Below are positions 5,359 through 5,424 of a stretch of 5,424 bases of DNA, in pieces. Position 1 is the stretch's first letter, and each line of letters opens with the position of its first letter. This DNA is from Thermoplasmata archaeon (GTDB lineage Archaea > Thermoplasmatota > Thermoplasmata > GCA-020350865). Location of the stretch: assembly GCA_020351895.1 (NCBI GenBank), contig CP070672.1:544484-549907 (forward strand), written 5' to 3'. The notes under the pieces are model-generated. The model was given only the letters and a program-made list of their open reading frames with translations, was not told where the DNA came from and searched no databases. The position numbers and the translations under genes are program-made.

Positions 5359-5424
5359 GGGTATGACGGCCATAGCGGTGGGGCTACACCTGGTCTCATT
5401 CCGAACCCAGAAGTTAAGTCCACC
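5359..5424 (+). rRNA. rrf: 5S ribosomal RNA, 5' part (cut by window edge)
   Basis: Conserved 5S elements appear in order: GGCCATAGCGG (end of helix I and loop A), GGTGGGG opening helix II with its partner TCCACC at the very end of the window, CACCTGGTCTC, and the near-universal ATTCCGAACCCAGAAGTTAAG region (loops B and C, helix III CCTGG/CCAG). About 66 of the expected 120 or so bases are present. The exact 5' end is uncertain by a few bases. No 23S or 16S precedes it, and it has its own TATA box, so it appears to be transcribed separately, as in Thermoplasma where the rRNA genes are unlinked. Confidence 0.93.

Overview
This window looks like archaeal chromosome, most likely from a Thermoplasmatota-like euryarchaeote. 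The taxon is inferred from gene content and style. The evidence is: archaeal-only information genes (Rpo7, Spt4, eS24, eS27), an archaeal DUF359-type dephospho-CoA kinase, archaeal TATA boxes (TTTATATA, CTTAAATA), Shine-Dalgarno sites of the GAGGTGA type, an intron-bearing tRNA, and a surface beta-helix protein with C-terminal GWNLVSIP/GWNMVGFP repeats. An apparently unlinked 5S rRNA gene would also fit that lineage.

Layout. Positions 1-978 (+) hold the 3' part of a beta-helix (NosD-like) surface protein that runs in from the left edge. Positions 979-1001 are a T-rich convergent terminator. From 5181 down to 1002, everything reads on the minus strand: a membrane pyrophosphatase (hppA), then a tight cluster of rpo7, spt4, a GTP-dependent dephospho-CoA kinase, rps24e and rps27ae, and finally a tRNA gene only 7 nt after the rps27ae stop. 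Positions 5182-5358 are a divergent promoter region. From about 5359 (+) a 5S rRNA gene begins and runs off the right edge.

The main discovery is the stretch 1002-1147 (-), which looks like empty intergenic DNA. It reads as tRNA-Arg(CCG) interrupted by three introns: about 29 nt in the D-loop, 23 nt at 37/38 in the anticodon loop, and 20 nt at 59/60 in the T-loop. The anticodon-loop and T-loop introns each sit in a perfect bulge-helix-bulge with 3-nt bulges and a 4-bp central helix; the D-loop one is relaxed. Removing all three leaves a 74-nt cloverleaf with every usual invariant base. As far as I know, three-intron tRNAs and T-loop introns are chiefly a feature of Thermoproteales, so this is unusual for a euryarchaeote.

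The minus-strand cluster links RNA polymerase stalk and elongation-factor subunits, two small-subunit ribosomal proteins, a CoA-biosynthesis kinase and a tRNA, so it is mainly an information-processing operon. The pyrophosphatase upstream would couple hydrolysis of PPi, released by polymerase and tRNA-charging reactions, to ion pumping. It may have its own transcript or lead the same one.
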